From the NCBI GenBank assembly GCA_017590115.1, contig JAGGNK010003224.1:124001-188000 (forward strand): DNA of 64,000 bases. Reading direction: 5' to 3'. A program made the position numbers and the translations under genes. The notes under the pieces were generated by a model. That model had not been told where the DNA came from, made no database searches, and was given only the letters and a program-made list of their open reading frames with translations. Source of the stretch: Montifringilla adamsi (Eukaryota > Chordata > Aves > Passeriformes > Passeridae). Positions 59,257-64,000 of this stretch are shown piece by piece (within the stretch, counting starts at the first letter, position 1; each line of letters begins with the position of its first letter).

Positions 59257-62200
59257 TTTTCAGTCTTGTGGTGTATAATGGTACAAGACCTGTATCCAGC
59301 ATACAAGGGAATTAAACAATACGATTGGTCCTTGTATCTTTGGTCCAGCTAGTGGCATAGATGAGTGCACTTAATGCCACAATGTGAAAAGTAATGTTGT
59401 TTACTGTTGTACCTGGGTGTTTGTTGTAGCCTGTTCTATTGCTTTTTTTTTTTTTTTCAAATATAAAAAGTTAATCTTTTATTAAGTTTATGAGGTATAT
59501 TGTGAAAATCATTGCAGGTCTCTTTTTCTCTCCTGTTCTACTACTGCAGGTGAAGGTGAAGAGCTCTCTATAAAAGGCCAAGAGAGCTTTGTGGAGCCAG
59601 TGTGAATAAAAAAATCCATCTGTTGAAAGGAAAAAACCATAGGATTTAGGAAGAGAGACTCCTCCTGACTAATTGTTCACATTGACATTGAATGGTAATA
59701 ATGGGAATCTTCATGTAGAACCTTCTATAGTCATGCTCCTTTGCTGAGGTGGGAGTTGCAGATTTTTAAAAATAATTTTGGCCTATTGTTTGAACGTTAT
59801 TTCAAACCCAAGGAGACAGGGATCCAAGTTAATCACAGGAGATCTTCAATTAGAGCAGCGATGAAGTTTTTCACAATGTTAGAATGTGTTTAGTGTTTCA
59901 GTTTACTAAATCATGCAGAAAAAGAGAAGAGGTTGAAGGATCAAGAGCCAGGGACTGTATACAGATTCTGGATAATTTGTGAAACAAAATGGAATATGTG
60001 CAAGTAGGAAGACCCGGACGTGAAAGCTGGGGAACTAATGGCTGTCAGAAAGACTGAAGTTATAGGCTCTGAAGCATTTGGTTCCACGGTCTTAAATGGA
60101 CATTTATTGAACACATAACTGAACATTAGGTGGCCAGTAATCTAAAGAACATATTTTAAGACCAAGTGTAATGATTTGTTTAAGGATGTTTGAGGTGGCT
60201 GGACTAAAACACGGTAAAAAAACCCTTCTTCCTCAAGATGATTAAAAAATTCTATTGTAATTTGAATTGCATCTAGAAGTGTATTTTCATACTGATTTGA
60301 AATTATCAGAAATTGTTATTATTGTAAAGATTGTAGTGTTGCATGGAGAGAACTATGCTAGGAGTAGAAATATTTTTGTTAGTGTAGGACCGACTTTGTC
60401 AGTGGCTTGCATTGTTATGCTTTCCAAATGGCATACTAGTTGCAGTATTTTTTAGCAGCCTGTCAGTGCAACAGCATGTAAAAATAGAGGGAACAGAAAG
60501 ATGGTATTTTTGCATCAAATAGATGATGTCATTCACCTACTCATTTTATATGTGAGTGGTTGGTACACATACTGTTTGTTTTATTGCAGTTTGTGTTTCA
60601 CTTGCTAATGCTGGGCTGTGAAAACAAAATGTAAGCTGTCAATAAAAAAGGACTGGCACCGTTTGTTGTTAGGGATGAAATAGAAGAGCCATCTCTCACT
60701 AGTTACTTCTTTGTTGGGAGTTTTTAAACTTCTAAAAGGTTCCTGCCAGTGATTGCAAAAGGCTGCAACTGTTCATGTGAACTGTTCTTATATACACTCC
60801 CATTTATAAGAAGCAGAACTGTAGCTTTCTGGGCCAAAGAAGAATTATCCTTTCCACTTCCTATATCTCAGACCCCTGCCCTGACCAAATATCTTGAAAA
60901 TGAGTGAAGTACATTGATTCCCATTAAAATGGAGCAGTACCAAGAGCAACAGCCTCAGCTGTGACTTCACGGCCTGAAGGTCATACAGCTCTCTCTTCTT
61001 GGGACTTTTCATTGCTGCTTCATATTCCAGTAGATTGGTATTTTCCAGATGCTCTGATCACTCCCTACCCTAAGAATACAGATAGGTACTCTTACAAAAT
61101 GTTATTAAAATACCTGGTCAGAAGCAGTGTGCTTGTTTACAGGCTGTGTCTTGTGGAGCCTTTCAGATAGCACAGGCTGAAGCCAGCTTGGGGAAAGTGC
61201 TGGATATGCTCGGGCAGAGATGGCAGCTGCGGCTTCAGCTGAGCATCCAGCAGCCTGCGAACACGGCTGTTCATCACCAGCCCCTCTCCCTTTGCTTCTG
61301 CTGAGCAGAAATTGGAGTCTCTCTGAGTTTGGGCTAATGTGTTCGAACTCGCAGTGATCTCTAATACCATAGAAGCAGATGATGAATTAGCCTATGTGTG
61401 TCCATCCCTGAGAGGGAGGCAGAGCTGCAGAAGCCAGTAGAAGTATGGCATCACGGAGGTGGAAACTTGCTAATAGAGAAGAGCAGGAAGGCTGAACAAA
61501 CTGTATTCATTAAGGCAATTACTGGGCAGAAATGAGGCATTTTCTGGGGAAAGAGGAATGTCAATCTATGTTTTGCTCCAGTGGTGCAGTTCATACACAA
61601 GTGATTGGTAGTCAGTCATTTGTGCTGGTGCTGTAGTCACACAAACAGTACTGGAGGAATTTGAGCATTAGAAAAATGACAAGAAGGAGTACCAAAAGGA
61701 CATAACAGGCTAATATCTATACCTTGTATAAGTTTTCTGGGACCAATGAAGCAACTGAGACATCAAGTAATTCTAAAAATGTAGGTCAAGGTTGGAGGGG
61801 ACATACTGCTGCCTCAACAGCACTGACCTTTTGTGTGTTGTACATTATAAATAGTTGCTTGTCGGCAGCTCTGGCTTTTTGCATTGACTTTTGATCCCTA
61901 CTGCTCTTACCATTCCTTTCTTTGTCTTTGTCTTGTCAGTTACTACAGGAAAGAACTAATGCCATTCATTATATTGTTTTGTGTTTGAAAAAGTCAAAAC
62001 AAATGCTTATATTCCTTTGACTTTTTCTTTGCAGACTTGTGGTGTGTGGGATGGGTGAGAAATGATGCTTTCAAAACTGTCATTATAACTCCTTTCTGAG
62101 AAATGAGATAAGGCTCTAGGGAATAATCTGAAGATAATGTTACAGATTTTAGGTGTATTTTATGTAGTGTTAGTACTTCTTGATATAGTTTGGCTCAAAA

Positions 62201-64000
62201 GATGTATTCATGGGTGTTAAGTACTGGCTGCTCTTGCCTTGATTACCAGCAAATTGCTGTGCAGAGCATGGTCATTTAATTGTTAACAATTTAAGCAAAT
62301 GTTGAAATGGTAAAAAAAGAGTCATGTGGACCACTAGATGTATTTATTGTGGGATCAGGAAGACACACAAGAGTAGCTTCTCTTCAGCTATTAGTACAGT
62401 TGGGGATTGAGAAGTTGTAAAGGATATTCAAAACAATGTTTCCAAGTTTTGCCAAGATTATTCAGTGAAATCACTTGTTGCCAGATGCTCATGCTGAATG
62501 AAAAAGAACAGCAACTACTGTGGTGGGAATTAGTTTTCTGAAATTTCGCAAAGCCAATCATCAGTCCAGTTGTTTTAGGGGGTTATTAATACTCTGTGAA
62601 CTGTTCTACAGTTTGAACGACACACCAGCAGGTAGAAGTTCTATTTATGAGGAAGTATTTCTCACCTTTATCCTGTTAGCTGTGGGACTGCACACAGCAA
62701 CTTCTATTTAGGATTTCAGTGTAGCTGTGAAAAAGGGAATGGAGCACAGATTGTGGGATCAGAGTGAAAATTTGGTCTGTATTTCCCAAGCAGTAGCTCC
62801 TGGAAGCGATACGGAGTTTGTGGCTAGGAATGGAGCCATAACCCTGTCCATGACTGCATGGGAGGCTCTGCAGTGAGTTCAGAAAGACCTCAGCCAGATG
62901 TGAGCCTTCGAAACCTCTGCTCATGGCACTGCTTTCCAAACCATAAGCAGAACCTCATGCTTTTTTTTTTTCTTCCTCTTGGAAGAGGGGAATACTTGTG
63001 TGTTTTGGTGCAGCTTTGAATGTATTGTGCTCTTAGTTTTTATGCAAAAACTACTTGGAAGTAGTAATAAGCCTGGTGTTGATTGTGTTTCATGGATAGT
63101 ATATCCAACCCAAAAGTCCAGGGAGCCTACAAACAGACTATTCCTCTTCCAGTTGTTCTTTTTGGCAGTAGCATGAGCTGAAAGGTTTGCATGAATTAAA
63201 GATTCCCGTCTGAGTATGAAGTTATCTGCTGATCAAACCCCTTTGCACAATTTGTTAATAAAGTGAAAATCCAGCACTATACTCACTAAGTGTATTTGAT
63301 TGCTTCAAGGGTAGGTGCTGCTGGGAGGAATCTGTCATCCTTTCTGGAGTCTGGTTTGTTGATTATTGCATGACACAGTTGGCATCAAGCCTGTCCTATG
63401 AGGCACAGGACAATAATATGCTGCACAGCTATTTTGCTAAGTAGTTAAAATACAGTGCCAGCATTATTTGGGATAGATATGTCTTTGATAACCTATTGCT
63501 GCTAAGTTGCACAACAAAAAAAAACCAACTTTTTTTCCATCATAAAACTTTTCTCCATTGTTCATCAGCAAGCAGAGCCTGAGGAGCTCTGCTGTTGAGA
63601 TTTAAGGAAAAGTTTCTACTCCATCCTGTTGCTCACTAGCAACAATCTAGCAAAAATCTGCTTATTTTCAAGTTTTCCATACTGTACTAGATCTCTAAGC
63701 CTTTGCTCAAAATTCAGCATAGTTTCAGAAAATTCACATTGGGCTGTGAAACTTATTTAGAAGTTACTTTCATAAATCCAGAAAAACTAAAACTTCACTA
63801 GTTGGTATCTTTTAAGAAAATCTTAGTTTGTAACTCTTGTCTCTGCCACATGGTGACTTACCTGCAGGAAACAAGCACTTCTTTACCAGTCTCAGAATGG
63901 TTAAAAACTTGCTCTTTAGCAAAAAAATAGGAATCTGACATGCTTCAAGTACAAACCAGTCTCTTTGTGGAGACTTACTGCAGCCCCTCGGATACACTCG
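59257..64000. other. presumed first intron continued, no exon recognised
   Basis: AT-rich DNA without recognised exons or transposons. T15 lies at 59,443-59,457 and a shorter T run near 62,961. A GC-richer block at 61,160-61,300 carries a 77-codon minus-strand frame (61,137-61,370) without a known domain. The window ends inside this region. Confidence 0.5.
59443..59457. repeat. T15 homopolymer
   Basis: There are fifteen consecutive T about 190 bp after the CR1 end. It is not part of the CR1 element, which ends in its own octamer. Confidence 0.9.

Noticed and set aside
1..64000. tRNA, rRNA, snRNA genes, CRISPR arrays, endogenous retrovirus gag/pol/env
   Set aside because: I looked for characteristic tRNA arms, U6 and 5S starts, regularly spaced repeats and retroviral protein motifs, and saw none. 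Solo LTRs cannot be excluded without a repeat library.

Overview
The window looks like nuclear DNA from a bird, probably outside any compact gene cluster. The main evidence is interspersed copies of CR1, the LINE family that dominates avian genomes. Several carry the diagnostic CR1 3' end: a short octamer-like repeat of the type ATTCTATG or AGAATCAC and no poly(A) tail. The rest is mostly AT-rich single-copy DNA with microsatellites and A or T runs. I see no operons, tRNA or rRNA genes, CRISPR arrays or recognisable endogenous retrovirus genes.

Layout. Positions 1-50,690 are intergenic or deep-intronic in character: I recognise no conserved protein-coding exon on either strand. The region holds CR1 pieces at about 1.5 kb (-), 4.4 kb (+), 5.3 kb (-), 6.2 kb (-), 16.3 kb (-, 5'-region-like), 18.0 kb (-), 42.1-43.9 kb (+, old and decayed), 44.6 kb (+, small) and 47.1 kb (+). 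It also holds a (GGGAA)8 array at 12.36 kb, a small CpG-dense patch ending in a good splice donor at 19.4-19.56 kb, a (CT)n tract at 23.1 kb and several A/T homopolymer runs.

The clearest genic signal is a strong CpG island at about 50.69-51.93 kb. It has clustered GC boxes, a candidate plus-strand first exon ending at 51,596 in a consensus GTGAGT donor, and a canonical G-quadruplex motif just inside the presumed intron. Downstream to 64,000 I find no recognisable second exon, so the window probably ends inside a long first intron (at least 12 kb). I could not identify the gene. That region also contains the longest recent CR1 copy (58.0-59.26 kb), which keeps part of the reverse transcriptase region but is frameshifted.

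Most open frames here are short chance frames, CR1 relics or GC-rich shadows in the island. I therefore annotate no intact protein-coding gene. The items most worth checking are the CpG-island promoter, the 19.4 kb CpG/donor patch, two inverted CR1 pairs and the 177-codon frame at 15.9-16.4 kb that appears partly built from CR1 5' sequence.
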